This document shows positions 45,071 to 54,200 of a DNA stretch of 64,000 bases, piece after piece. A program made the translations under genes and the position numbers. Each line of letters starts with the position of its first letter. Position 1 is the first letter of the stretch. The stretch is from assembly GCA_028287285.1 (NCBI GenBank), contig JAQBPY010000185.1, forward strand, positions 1 through 64,000, given 5' to 3'. The DNA is from Gemmatimonadota bacterium. Lineage in GTDB: Bacteria > Gemmatimonadota > Gemmatimonadetes > Gemmatimonadales > Gemmatimonadaceae. The notes beneath the pieces were generated by a model. The model saw nothing but the letters and a program-made list of their open reading frames with translations, was not told the DNA's origin and did not search any database.

Positions 45071-45406
45071 TCAGCCCTCCGCGCGTAGGAGGCGGGCGAC
45101 GGCAGCCGCTCGACGCGTCCAGTCTTCCGTCTCGATGCCGAGCTGTTTCGTACCGGCGCGGGTGAGGCTGTAGAATTTGGCGCGGCGTGAATTTTCCGTC
45201 TGGCGCCATTCGGCGTTCAGCAGTCCGGCCCGCTCCATTCGCTGGAATGCGACCATGAGTGAGCCCGGATTCACCTTGAACACACCGCGCGAGATCTGCT
45301 CGATTCGCCGTGCCACGCCGAAGCCGTGCATCGGCTCGAGGCTCAACGACTTGAGGATGAGCATGTCGAGCGTTCCCTGAATGACGTCGGTGCTGGGCTG
45401 GTCCAT
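45071..45406 (-). CDS. PadR-family transcriptional regulator
   Basis: A 111-residue winged-helix protein starting MDQPSTDVIQGTLDMLILKS; GGGAG precedes this ATG, favouring it over an ATG four codons upstream. LEPMHGFGVARRIEQIS and GSLMVAFQRMERAGLLNAEW are the PadR recognition region. It lies directly before the ADOP permease, an arrangement widespread in Acidobacteria and Gemmatimonadota, and a perfect palindrome stands 20 bases upstream. It probably represses its own operon. Confidence 0.9.
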   Translation of the reverse strand: MDQPSTDVIQGTLDMLILKSLSLEPMHGFGVARRIEQISRGVFKVNPGSLMVAFQRMERAGLLNAEWRQTENSRRAKFYSLTRAGTKQLGIETEDWTRRAAAVARLLRAEG

Positions 45407-45426
45407 GTCGACTCCCATTGAGCGTC

Positions 45427-45447
45427 ACATCTTGATGGTCAAGATGT
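45427..45447. promoter_or_regulatory. Perfect palindrome, likely PadR operator
   Basis: Arms ACATCTTGA and TCAAGATGT around TGG. The outer ACAT/ATGT matches the general PadR operator pattern, and the site lies just upstream of the padR-like start, consistent with autorepression. A TACTAC/GTAGTA context flanks one side. Confidence 0.7.
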
Positions 45448-45606
45448 AGTACGCAGGGACCGTGTGCGAGGTTTCAGGGTGCCATTCCGTCGTCCGGCAC
45501 TCTTTCGGTACGGGCGGAACGGATCCAGCTCTGGCGTACGCTATCAACACGGCCCAGACTCCCATGAGTACACGCTCTTGCACATCTCTCGATGAGGTCC
45601 TGGCTG

Positions 45607-46458
45607 GTGACTATCGCTATCGCACTCAAGGTTGGAGATGGGGTTGTTCTTGGCGCCGACAGTGCATCCACGCTTGCGGCAGGTTCTCAAGTACTCAACG
45701 TCTATTTCAATGCAGAGAAAGTTTTCAACCTTTGCAAGGGGCTTCCAATCGGAGCAGTCACCTATGGATTGGGGTCGCTGCAGAATCGCTCGATCGCTTT
45801 GCTCTCAAAGGACCTGCGGGAGCGCCTTTCGGCCAGCGGTAAGTGGGAACTCAAGAGGAACCAGTTCCACGTGAAGGATGTAGTGGAACGAATGCGTGAA
45901 TTCTTCTACGAAGAGCGCTACAAAAAGGAATGGCCGCGCCAGCTGACGGACCCCGCTACGGGCTTGGAGAGGGATGTCTACGCAGCCAGGGGGTTCATGG
46001 TAGCGGGCTATTCTGCTGGACAGCGTGAAGCAGAGGTCTGGACCTTTGAGATCGATCCATCGGGAACTGCCGCAATTACTGAGCTCTTCCCGGTCGGCCA
46101 TACGGGCATCGAGGCCAAGGGACAGCCTGAAGCCCTGCTTCGGCTTATGAACGGGTGGTCTCCGCGAATACTTGAAGGCCTCGTTGCTTCTGGCATCCCA
46201 CTGCAGGACGCGTTAACCTTCCTTCGGTCGCAGGCGATGGAGCCGCTGGTGCAGTCGGGAATGCCGATTCAAGATGCTATCGACCTGGTACGCTACTTGA
46301 TCGAGGTTACTGCAGGGTTCGTGCGTTTCATTCCTGGCGAACTTTCAGTCCACGAACCAATTGATATCGCGGCAGTGACATATCATGAAGCCTTCCGTTG
46401 GGTTCGTCGGAAGCACTATTTCTCGCCTGAACTGAACCCTCCTTCTCCAGGAGTGTAG
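45607..46458 (+). CDS. Proteasome-like Ntn-hydrolase family protein
   Basis: A 283-residue protein. The GTG at 45607, with GAGG nine bases upstream, is chosen over ATG 45592 because it yields M-T-I-A-I-ALKVGDGVVLGADS. Met removal would expose Thr as residue 1. Counting from it, Asp of GADS is residue 17 and Lys of FNAEKVFNL is about 37, equivalent to Thr1, Asp17 and Lys33 of proteasome beta subunits and HslV. FMVAGYSAGQREAEVWTFEI plus DPSG matches the later beta-strand pair of that fold. Residues ~185-283 are a helical extension with an internal duplication (LVASGIPLQDA / LVQSGMPIQDA). Base composition is clearly more AT-rich than the flanks, suggesting transfer. No ATPase partner is adjacent. 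Protease or amidase activity is inferred. Confidence 0.72.
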   Translation: MTIAIALKVGDGVVLGADSASTLAAGSQVLNVYFNAEKVFNLCKGLPIGAVTYGLGSLQNRSIALLSKDLRERLSASGKWELKRNQFHVKDVVERMREFFYEERYKKEWPRQLTDPATGLERDVYAARGFMVAGYSAGQREAEVWTFEIDPSGTAAITELFPVGHTGIEAKGQPEALLRLMNGWSPRILEGLVASGIPLQDALTFLRSQAMEPLVQSGMPIQDAIDLVRYLIEVTAGFVRFIPGELSVHEPIDIAAVTYHEAFRWVRRKHYFSPELNPPSPGV

Positions 46459-46487
46459 GATGTCGCGAGTTCCTCAGGGAGGTTGAA

Positions 46488-46664
46488 GTGCACTACGACA
46501 ATCAGGGAAAGCCAATCGAATATGACTACCAACGCTCAGGCATAGCAGGCGCTACAATCAGGCCTGAGGATCGTCGCCCGCCGCAGCCTCTTTCACGGAT
46601 TGATAGCGAGCGAGTGAAGGAAGCGGTGAAAAAAATCGAGCAGCAACAGAAGCCGAACAAGTAG
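46488..46664 (+). CDS. 58-residue charged protein downstream of Ntn-hydrolase
   Basis: A GTG start preceded by GGGAGG at six-base spacing, 29 bases after the Ntn-hydrolase stop. It begins MHYDNQGKPIEYDYQRSG, has a Pro/Arg-rich centre (RPEDRRPPQPL) and a helical, Lys/Glu/Gln-rich C-terminus (SERVKEAVKKIEQQQKP). It is likely disordered at the N-terminus. Composition matches the preceding gene rather than the flanking genome. It could be a partner or substrate adaptor; it lacks the C-terminal Gly-Gly-Gln/Glu of Pup. Confidence 0.5.
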   Translation: MHYDNQGKPIEYDYQRSGIAGATIRPEDRRPPQPLSRIDSERVKEAVKKIEQQQKPNK

Positions 46665-46683
46665 AAGGTCGTACTCGAGCAGC

Positions 46684-49326
46684 TCACAGAGTGTAGAGGA
46701 CGAAATACGGCTGATTCGCCAGCTCGGCGGCGAATCCCGGATACAGCGCCGGCCGCTTCTGGTGTTCCGTGAGCTCGAAGTAATACTGCAGCCCATACGG
46801 CGATGCCGTATACGCCCCCGGGATGACTCCCCGGAACATTCCATTTTGCAGCACGAGCTCCGCCACCTCATACCGCTCCGCCTGATTCACGTGGCGATAG
46901 TACATCCGCACCGCGTTGGCTGCCGTCTTCACGCCAATCGCAACATCCACCCCTCGCTTGAATGAGGCGGGCGGCGTGTGCGTGCACGCGATGACGCTGC
47001 GCGTTTCGGCGCGCACGGCATCAATCACCGCTCCAATATTGTGGTCGACAACGGGGAGTGCCGCCAGCTTCTTGGACATCTGGTCGATGTCCTGGTCGAG
47101 CAGCCCGAGACGATCTGCCCAGTGTCCGTGCTCGGAAATCTTGTCGGATACCGAGAGGTCGTTCTGGTACACGGACGTGGACCACTGTACCACGGCGGTC
47201 CATGACTCGCGTGCCGACCTGTACGCGCGCAGCGCTTCACCGAGCGCTCTCGTGTCGCCGGTCTTTTCATGCAGCGCGTAGAACACGCCACTCATGAGCT
47301 TCGCACCAAAGAACCTGCCCAGGCCGGCCTGAATGTGAACATCGGCGACGATCCTCCGCGCCTGCGCGGACGTCTGCGGGCCGGCCCGCTCGAGATCCCG
47401 CTCCGCACCGAGGGCCAGCCCAGTGATCCATCGCTCCACGTCGAGCGGAGAATATTTGCCGGTCCGCTTTCCACTCAGCAACTCGTCCGCACATTCGGAG
47501 ATCGACGAGAACAGCTGCGGATCCAGCGGACTCACGTGCTGAAAGTTCTTCGGCGACGGTGAATCCGTATAGGGATTTCCCGGTGCCTCCGCGAGCATTG
47601 GTTGATTCCAGTAGATCTCCGGCCAGTATGCATCACACGCAGCCGATGGCAGATGCGCGGTGGTGACGATGGGCAGGATCCGACTGGCCTTCGCCAGCGC
47701 CGAGGCGAGCGCCGAGCCACCGGTGCCTGCGTGGAATTCGCGCCGAAAGACATCCGCGGCCGTTGCGGGGTTGTACATCATACGCCCGAGCGTGCGATAC
47801 CAACTGCCGAACTTTTCCCAATCATGGCTCGGGGCCAGCGTCTCGTCGCGATACCCATCGCGACGTAAAACGCCCGTACCTCGACGACCGCGGCAGGTGA
47901 GCGGCTCCATGAGATCCGCGCCCGTCATGCCCGCAAATCCGAATGACCGCGAGTACGCGGCCGCCCACACAGGATCACCGGACGCAAGCAGGCGTTGCGT
48001 ACCCGCAAAGATGCGTGTACGTACAGTGTACGTGCGATCATTACGCATGAGGTCCGCATAGCCATATCGCGTGAACACGCGCGACCCTTCACTCAACGTC
48101 ATGAGGCCGGCGCCGGTGCGTCCAGCAACGGGCATTTCCAGCTCACGTATCGCCGCCTGGTGATACGGCATCCCGCAGTGTTCGGCGGCGAACTTGGGCG
48201 AGAGGTTGATCGGCATTCCTGTCTTCGCCGCGCGTGCGATCATCGTCGCGTCGATGCCTTTGGCATGCAGGTCGATCTCGATGGTTCTGCCCGCCCGAGG
48301 CACACCATCAAAGATGGTGCTCCAGAATTCATAGCTGCCTTCGGCGATGCCGCTCTCACCATGAATGCGCAGCCCAACACTCGAGATTGACGGGCATGCC
48401 TTCAGCACCGCCGCCAGCGCATCCCGGCAATAGGGTGCATGCGTGTCGCTGTCGAGACCCTGGATGACGTACTTCGCATCGGGACTCTTCGGCATCTGGT
48501 AGCCGTGCATCCACAACCCGAGCTCGAAGTCGAGTCCGCGTGCAACCGTCTCGTCACTGATGAAGCGCAGCATCTCGAGATTCCGGTCGCGCTCCGCGTC
48601 GGGGAGATTCGATGCCCGCACACCGTATCCGGGAACCGCCACGAGAAACGGATACGTGAAGACGAAGTACGAATCACGCACGTTGGTGAGCGTGTCGTAT
48701 CCCAATCCGAACGCCAGGTGTAGGCGGTTGAAGCGATGCGTGGCAAGCATGGTGAGATAGGCTTTCCAGCCATCGCGATCGTGGAACCACGGCTTGTCGA
48801 GCGGTTCGCTCGTGAACTGGCGCATGACGCTGCGCACCGGATTTGCCGGCCGTTCGATGATCGGTTTCGTGATGCGGAGCGACGCGAGCGACGCGCGCGC
48901 CGTCGCTGGCGAACGAACTCTATCGGCGATGTCCAGCAGAGCATAGGCAAGACCGCGGCTGTCGGCACCGGCCGCGACGATCGCGTGCCGGCCGTTCACC
49001 CGCGTTTCGAAAAGGGCGAGGCTCTCCGCATCGCTCGGAACGGAAGACGCCGTGAGTGTGGCGAGCGGGGTCCTGTTTCCTGTTGCAATGATGCAGACGT
49101 CGCCTGCCCCGGCATCGGTGATGCGCCCAACGGTCCGCACGGTGACCTGTACGTCGACGAGTCGCTGCACAAGCTCGGCAACGGCCCATTTTACAGGAGC
49201 GGACGATGCGATTGCGTCGTCCGGGTCAATGACGATGGCGACAGTTGGCGCTGACTCGCCTGGCCACCGCGGCATCGATAGTGCGGCACCGGCAAGCCCC
49301 ATCCGGAAGAAATCCCGTCGGTTCAT
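46684..49326 (-). CDS. Tat-exported glycoside-hydrolase-like protein
   Basis: An 880-residue protein starting MNRRDFFRMGLAGAALS, a twin-arginine signal. Residues ~35-160 have the layout of the N-terminal domain of alpha-glucuronidases and hexosaminidases (APVKWAVAELVQRLVDVQV). From ~175 a barrel-like region follows with FNRLHLAFGLGYDTLTNVR, ELGLWMHGYQ, VGLRIHGESGIAEGSYEFW and IDLHAKGIDATM. The C-terminal third is helical. No exact family is assigned; an enzyme acting on uronic-acid or amino-sugar polymers is the best guess. The upstream in-frame ATG at 49362 would displace the Tat signal and is rejected. Confidence 0.7.
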   Translation of the reverse strand: MNRRDFFRMGLAGAALSMPRWPGESAPTVAIVIDPDDAIASSAPVKWAVAELVQRLVDVQVTVRTVGRITDAGAGDVCIIATGNRTPLATLTASSVPSDAESLALFETRVNGRHAIVAAGADSRGLAYALLDIADRVRSPATARASLASLRITKPIIERPANPVRSVMRQFTSEPLDKPWFHDRDGWKAYLTMLATHRFNRLHLAFGLGYDTLTNVRDSYFVFTYPFLVAVPGYGVRASNLPDAERDRNLEMLRFISDETVARGLDFELGLWMHGYQMPKSPDAKYVIQGLDSDTHAPYCRDALAAVLKACPSISSVGLRIHGESGIAEGSYEFWSTIFDGVPRAGRTIEIDLHAKGIDATMIARAAKTGMPINLSPKFAAEHCGMPYHQAAIRELEMPVAGRTGAGLMTLSEGSRVFTRYGYADLMRNDRTYTVRTRIFAGTQRLLASGDPVWAAAYSRSFGFAGMTGADLMEPLTCRGRRGTGVLRRDGYRDETLAPSHDWEKFGSWYRTLGRMMYNPATAADVFRREFHAGTGGSALASALAKASRILPIVTTAHLPSAACDAYWPEIYWNQPMLAEAPGNPYTDSPSPKNFQHVSPLDPQLFSSISECADELLSGKRTGKYSPLDVERWITGLALGAERDLERAGPQTSAQARRIVADVHIQAGLGRFFGAKLMSGVFYALHEKTGDTRALGEALRAYRSARESWTAVVQWSTSVYQNDLSVSDKISEHGHWADRLGLLDQDIDQMSKKLAALPVVDHNIGAVIDAVRAETRSVIACTHTPPASFKRGVDVAIGVKTAANAVRMYYRHVNQAERYEVAELVLQNGMFRGVIPGAYTASPYGLQYYFELTEHQKRPALYPGFAAELANQPYFVLYTL

Positions 49327-49415
49327 GGGCACAAGCATACCATTCGGCGAAATTCTTCGCACCCGATGTCCTGGTGCGCCATATTGAGCCCGGACCGTTC
49401 ATCGGGAGCAATCGC

Positions 49416-49604
49416 ATGAGAGCGTACGTCGCAGTCACCGGCCTGATTTTCGGCCTTCTCGTTGTCGCGCACATCATGCGCATTTTCGCGGAAGGCCGGT
49501 CCGTTGTCGATCTCTTCTACGTCATCATCACGTCGGCGGCGGCGGCACTTTGCATCTGGGCAGTTGTGCTGCTCCGCCGGAGCACCACGCCAGATCTTCG
49601 CTAA
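49416..49604 (+). CDS. Small two-helix membrane protein
   Basis: A 62-residue protein starting MRAYVAVTGLIFGLLVVAHI, with GGGAG upstream. Two membrane helices (AVTGLIFGLLVVAHIM and DLFYVIITSAAAALCIWAVV) are joined by a short charged loop RIFAEGRSVV. Proteins of this size and pattern are frequent and uncharacterised. It is divergent from the Tat protein (90-base spacer) and converges on the efflux outer-membrane gene with only ten bases between stops. Confidence 0.65.
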   Translation: MRAYVAVTGLIFGLLVVAHIMRIFAEGRSVVDLFYVIITSAAAALCIWAVVLLRRSTTPDLR

Positions 49605-49614
49605 CGCGTCGGTA

Positions 49615-51291
49615 TCACGGACGAACCACCCAGCTTCCGCCAAGTGCCTTGTACAACTGGACCGCCGATGTCAGCTCCCCAAGCTGCGCCTGACTCAGCG
49701 CGAGCTCGGCACCAAACAGACTGCGTTGTGCATCGAGCAGATCGAGATACGTGGCGAGTCCGGCCTGATATCGCAATGTCGCGAGCTCCAGCGCCTGCCG
49801 CAGCGCGTTGGCCTGCGTCGCCTGCGCCACGGCTTCATCACGCGCCGTGCGCACACCGATCAGGGCGTCGTTCGCCTCACGCAATGCATTGAGCGCGACA
49901 CCTTCATACGATGCGCGCGTCTGCTCTGCTCGCGCACGCGCGGCAGCAGACACGTTCGCAAGACGCGCGTTGTCGAAGAGCGGAAACGACACGCCGATGA
50001 GCGCCTGGTACACCTTTGTCTGCGAGCCGAACAGGCCGGTTGGCACGCCGGCCTGACTTCCCAGCGAGCCGCCGATGCTCACGGTGGGCCAGCGCGCTGC
50101 ATCAGCCACGCCCACCCGCGCCATGGCCGCGGCATAGGTCCGCTCGGCCTGAATGACATCGGGCCGCCGGGCAAGGAGTGCGGCAGGAAGTGAATCGGGA
50201 ATCGCGAGTGCCGTGACGACCTGGTTGAGCGCCAGGCCGCGTGGCACTCTCGCCGGCCCCTGGCCAAGCAGCACATTGAGATTGTGCTCCGTCTGAGCCA
50301 GCGCGCGCTCCGCCTGCGCAAGCGTTACCGCCGGGGCGGCTACTTGTGCCTCGAATTGGCGGACGTCGAGCTCCGACGTGAGCCCCTGCGCGAATCGCGC
50401 GCGCGCAATCTCCAGTGTGGAGCGCCGCGCACTCAGCGTACGCTCGGCAATTATGCGCTCCTGATCGAGCTCGAGAAGCCGCAGGTAGCCGGATGCAACG
50501 TCGCCCACGAGCGACAAGACTGCAGCGCGCTGCGCCGCGTCCTGTGCGCCGAGATCGGCGTTGGCCGCTTCGACACCACCACGAACGCGTCCCCAGAAAT
50601 CGACTTCCCAGGTAAGGTCGCCCGTAATGCGCGCTGCACGGTATGACGTGGGAGGTGCGTTGCCGAGTGCCACCTGGTTGGCGCTTTCACTCGCATTGAG
50701 CGTGATGCCTGGTAACTGCGCCGATCGTGCGATGCCGACATTGGCCCGGTATTCGTTGATGCGTGCAACGGCGATCTGGATGTTTCTATTCTGCTGGACG
50801 GCGATGTCCACCAGCCTGGAGAGTGTCGGATCGCGGATGATGTCCATCCATGCGACGGAGACGTCCGTGACCGGCTTTCGGGGTACGTCGTTGCGCCGTT
50901 CAACGGCCAGTGAGTCGAAGAACTTGCGGGCCGAGTCGCTGGACGGAGTTACACCGATGCGTTGGCCTGGTGCGATGACCGTTGGGGGGACATATGCCGG
51001 TGGCGCGCACGCGGCGAACACGACGGCGAGTAGCGCCGTTATCGCGCCAGCGGGTAGCGCATTGCCGGATGTCCTCCTGACGCGCGCGTGGTCTGGCGAA
51101 ACGTGTGGTATGGTATTTCCCGACACTCGTTCGCTTTGCTCACTCATGCGGGATGACAGGGGGGTATGGCGGCGCCCATCTATGTCGGATGACAGAGGAG
51201 AGGTATCGCGGCGCTCGCCCGTACGGGATGACAGAGGAGAGGTATCGCGGCGCTCGGCTGCACGGGATGGCAGATAACGGATGTAACTCAT
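49615..51291 (-). CDS. RND efflux outer-membrane factor (OprM/NodT-like lipoprotein)
   Basis: The efflux outer-membrane domains are complete: WMDIIRDPTLSRLVDIAVQQ, NADLGAQDAAQRAAVLSLVG, LNVLLGQGPARVPRGLAL and LSQAQLGELTSAVQLYKALG. A lipobox-like AVVFAAC sits unusually far in, near residue 95. The frame opens at ATG 51291, which overlaps the RND pump stop as ATGA, but the next ~48 codons are tandem repeat sequence encoding a 13-residue period (RRDTSPLSS). A signal peptide cannot work from that depth, so translation must begin downstream, for example ATG 51147, or the repeats damage export. It would be the exit duct of the tripartite pump. Confidence 0.85.
   Translation of the reverse strand: MSYIRYLPSRAAERRDTSPLSSRTGERRDTSPLSSDIDGRRHTPLSSRMSEQSERVSGNTIPHVSPDHARVRRTSGNALPAGAITALLAVVFAACAPPAYVPPTVIAPGQRIGVTPSSDSARKFFDSLAVERRNDVPRKPVTDVSVAWMDIIRDPTLSRLVDIAVQQNRNIQIAVARINEYRANVGIARSAQLPGITLNASESANQVALGNAPPTSYRAARITGDLTWEVDFWGRVRGGVEAANADLGAQDAAQRAAVLSLVGDVASGYLRLLELDQERIIAERTLSARRSTLEIARARFAQGLTSELDVRQFEAQVAAPAVTLAQAERALAQTEHNLNVLLGQGPARVPRGLALNQVVTALAIPDSLPAALLARRPDVIQAERTYAAAMARVGVADAARWPTVSIGGSLGSQAGVPTGLFGSQTKVYQALIGVSFPLFDNARLANVSAAARARAEQTRASYEGVALNALREANDALIGVRTARDEAVAQATQANALRQALELATLRYQAGLATYLDLLDAQRSLFGAELALSQAQLGELTSAVQLYKALGGSWVVRP
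51151..51270. repeat. In-frame tandem array of 36/39-bp units
   Basis: Units begin GGATGACAG at 51151, 51187 and 51226, with a partial fourth, GGATGGCAG, at 51265. Spacings are 36, 39 and 39 bases, all multiples of three. The two 39-base units are nearly identical (GGATGACAGAGGAGAGGTAT, then CGCGGCGCTCG). The array adjoins a copy of the dispersed palindromic element at about 51119-51155. It occupies the start of the outer-membrane efflux frame without breaking it. Confidence 0.85.
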
Positions 51292-54200
51292 CGCCGCCCC
51301 TCAGCCAAACCGCGAATCACCTGGAAGAACAGCGGAATGAAAAAGATCCCGATCGTGGTTGCAAAGAGCATCCCGGTAAACACACCCGTGCCGATGGAAT
51401 GCCGGCTCGCGGCTCCGGCGCCGGACGCGAGCATCAGCGGCAGCACACCCAGAATGAACGCGAACGACGTCATGAGAATGGGCCGCAGCCGTTCTCGCGC
51501 CGCCTCAATGGCGGCTTCCCGAATGCCCATGCCCTGCGCGCGAAGCACGCTCGCAAATTCCACGATCAGGATCGCATTCTTCGCCGCGAGACCGACAACG
51601 GTGATCAGTCCCACCTGGAAGTAGATGTCATTCGGCTGCCCACGGAACCAGATGCCGAGCAACGCACCCAACACGCCAAAGGGCACACCGAGCAGGACGG
51701 CAAACGGAACCGACCAGCTCTCGAACTGTGCGGCAAGCACCAGGAAAACGAGGATCATGCCGAGCACGAACACGAGTGCGGCGGCGCCGCTCGACGCACG
51801 CTCCTGAAATGACTGTCCTGAATATGAGACACCCAGCCCGGACGACGCGAATTGCGTCTGGATCAGCTGCTCCACTTCGTTCAATAATTGCCCGGTGCTT
51901 TGTCCGGGCTTGGGCGTTCCCGTAAACTGCGCCGACGTGAACCCATTGAATCGCGTCACCACTGTGGGTGCACTCCTGAACGCCGTGGACGTCAGCGCCG
52001 ACACCGGAATCATCTGGCTGTTCGTACCGCGCACATAGAGTCGTCCAATATCACTCGGCGACTGCCGGAACGACTCGCCCGCCTTGGCCTGCACACGATA
52101 CGTCTTGCCAAAGAGGTTGAAGTCGTTGATGTACAGCGACGACAGGAATGCCTGCATGGTCGCGAACAAATCCGTGAGGTTCACGCCGCGTGCTTTCGCC
52201 GACGTCCGGTCTACCGTGACGTACACCTGCGGCACCGATGCGCGGAACGACGAGTTCAGCGCAGCGACGCTCGGCAGCTGGTTCGACGCCGCGCGGAACT
52301 GTGCCACATTCTGCGCGAACTGGCGGATGTCCTGGCCATTGCGGTGCTGCAGATTGATCTCCACGCCTGCCGTCAATCCGAGTCCGGGCACTTCCGGCAG
52401 GTTGAAGCCGAATGCGTTGGCATCGCGCATGGCGAACAGCTTTCCATTCAGCCGCGCCGCAATCGAGTCGAGTGCATCGTGACTCGACCGCTCCTCCCAC
52501 GGCTTCACGTTGAGGAACACCGTTGCACCGTTCGTCGAGTTCGACTGGCTCAACAGATCGAGGCCAACCAACGCCACGATGTTCACCACGGACGGCTCCG
52601 AGCGAATGATCTTCTCGATGTTCGCGACCGTCGCCTTCGTGCGCTGCAGTGAAGCGGCGTCGGGCAGCTGGATGGACATCGCCATGTATCCCTTGTCTTC
52701 GGTGGGGATGAAGGCGGAGGGGATCTTGGTCCACAACAATCCGGCGAGTCCGATCAACAAGGCGAATGCGGCAATCCATGCCTTTGGCCGTCCAAGCACC
52801 GAATCCACCGCGCCGGCATACCGATTCGTCGCACGCGCGAAGACACGATTGAACCAGCCGAAGAATCCGGTCGTGTGATGATTGTCCGTTTCCTTCAGCA
52901 GCATCGCGCAGAGCGCGGGCGTCAGCGTGAGCGCCACGAGTCCCGACAACATGACGGCAATGACGATGGTCATGGCGAACTGCTTGAAGAACGCGCCGGT
53001 CACACCGCCAATGAATGCCACCGGTACGAACACGGAGCACAACACCAGTACGATGGCGACGAGCGCGCTGCCCACCTGCCGGATCGCGAGATCAGCCGCG
53101 AGCCTCGGAGGCAATTTCTGCGTGGCCATGATGCGTTCCACGTTCTCGATCACGACGATGGCGTCATCCACCACGATGCCGATGGCCAACACGAGCCCGA
53201 AGAGCGTGAGCACGTTGATGGACATGCCAAAGGCGAGCAGCCCCAGAAACGTACCGATGACACTTACCGGAACGGCCAGCATCGGAATCAATGTGGCACG
53301 CCAGCTCTGCAGAAAGAGAAACACCACGAGCGTTACGAGGATCATCGCTTCCACGAGCGTGATCGTCACTTCCTTGATCGACGCGCTCACGAACGGCGTC
53401 GTATCGAACGGAACGGCGTAGTGAATTCCTGGCGGAAACGTCTTCTGGAGCTCGTCGAGCCGTGCCACGACAGCACTCTTTACCGCGAGCGCGTTGGCAC
53501 CTGGCCGCGTGTACAGCAGCACGAACGCCGTGGGTACCCCGTTCAACCGGCCTTCCAGGTCATAGCTGCGGGCGCCGAGCGATGCCGCTCCGATGTCGGA
53601 CAGCCGGACGATGGATCCATCGGGCCGAGCGCGAATGACGATACTGTTGAATTCTTCCGGTGACTGCAGTCGTCCCAGGGTCGTGATCGGCAGCGTGAGC
53701 TGCGTGCCCGGAGGTGAAGGCTCCGCGCCCAGCCGGCCGGCGGGGTTTGTTGCGTTCTGCTCGCGAACCGCGCTCGACACATCACTCACCGTGATGCCCA
53801 GCTGCGCCATCTTTTCGGGGTCGAGCTGCAGCAACATCGAAAAGTCGCGTGCCGGAAACGGAGTCGCGTCGCCCACGCCGGGCACCCGCTTCAACTCGTC
53901 AACGACGTACAACTTCATGTAGTTGGCGAGATAGGTCGCGTCGTAGCGCTTGTCGTTCGTGGTAACGGCAATGACGGCGAGGATGTCGGTATTCGCCTTC
54001 AGGATCGTGATGCCATTCGTCCGCACCGCCTCCGGCAACTGCGGCTCGGCAAGCTTCACGGCATTCTGTACGTCGACGGCCGCGAGGTCCTGATTGCGCG
54101 TGACGTCGAAGGTGACCGTGATGTTCGTCGTTCCATCGCTCGAGTTCGACGACGAGTAATAAAGCATGCCCTGCAGGCCGGCGAGCTGCTCTTCGATGGG

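Noticed and set aside
45462-45842. 126-codon plus-strand ORF overlapping the Ntn-hydrolase start
   Set aside because: It is in a different frame, Cys/Arg/Ser-rich, and the Ntn-hydrolase frame has the conserved catalytic residues.
46488-46664. The small charged protein as a Pup homologue
   Set aside because: It ends in ...QKPNK, without the Gly-Gly-Gln/Glu tail, and no Pup ligase, Mpa-type ATPase or alpha subunit gene is nearby.
51151-51270. Regular 36-39 base repeats considered as a CRISPR array
   Set aside because: Units are contiguous without unique spacers, only three to four copies, and no cas genes are in the window.
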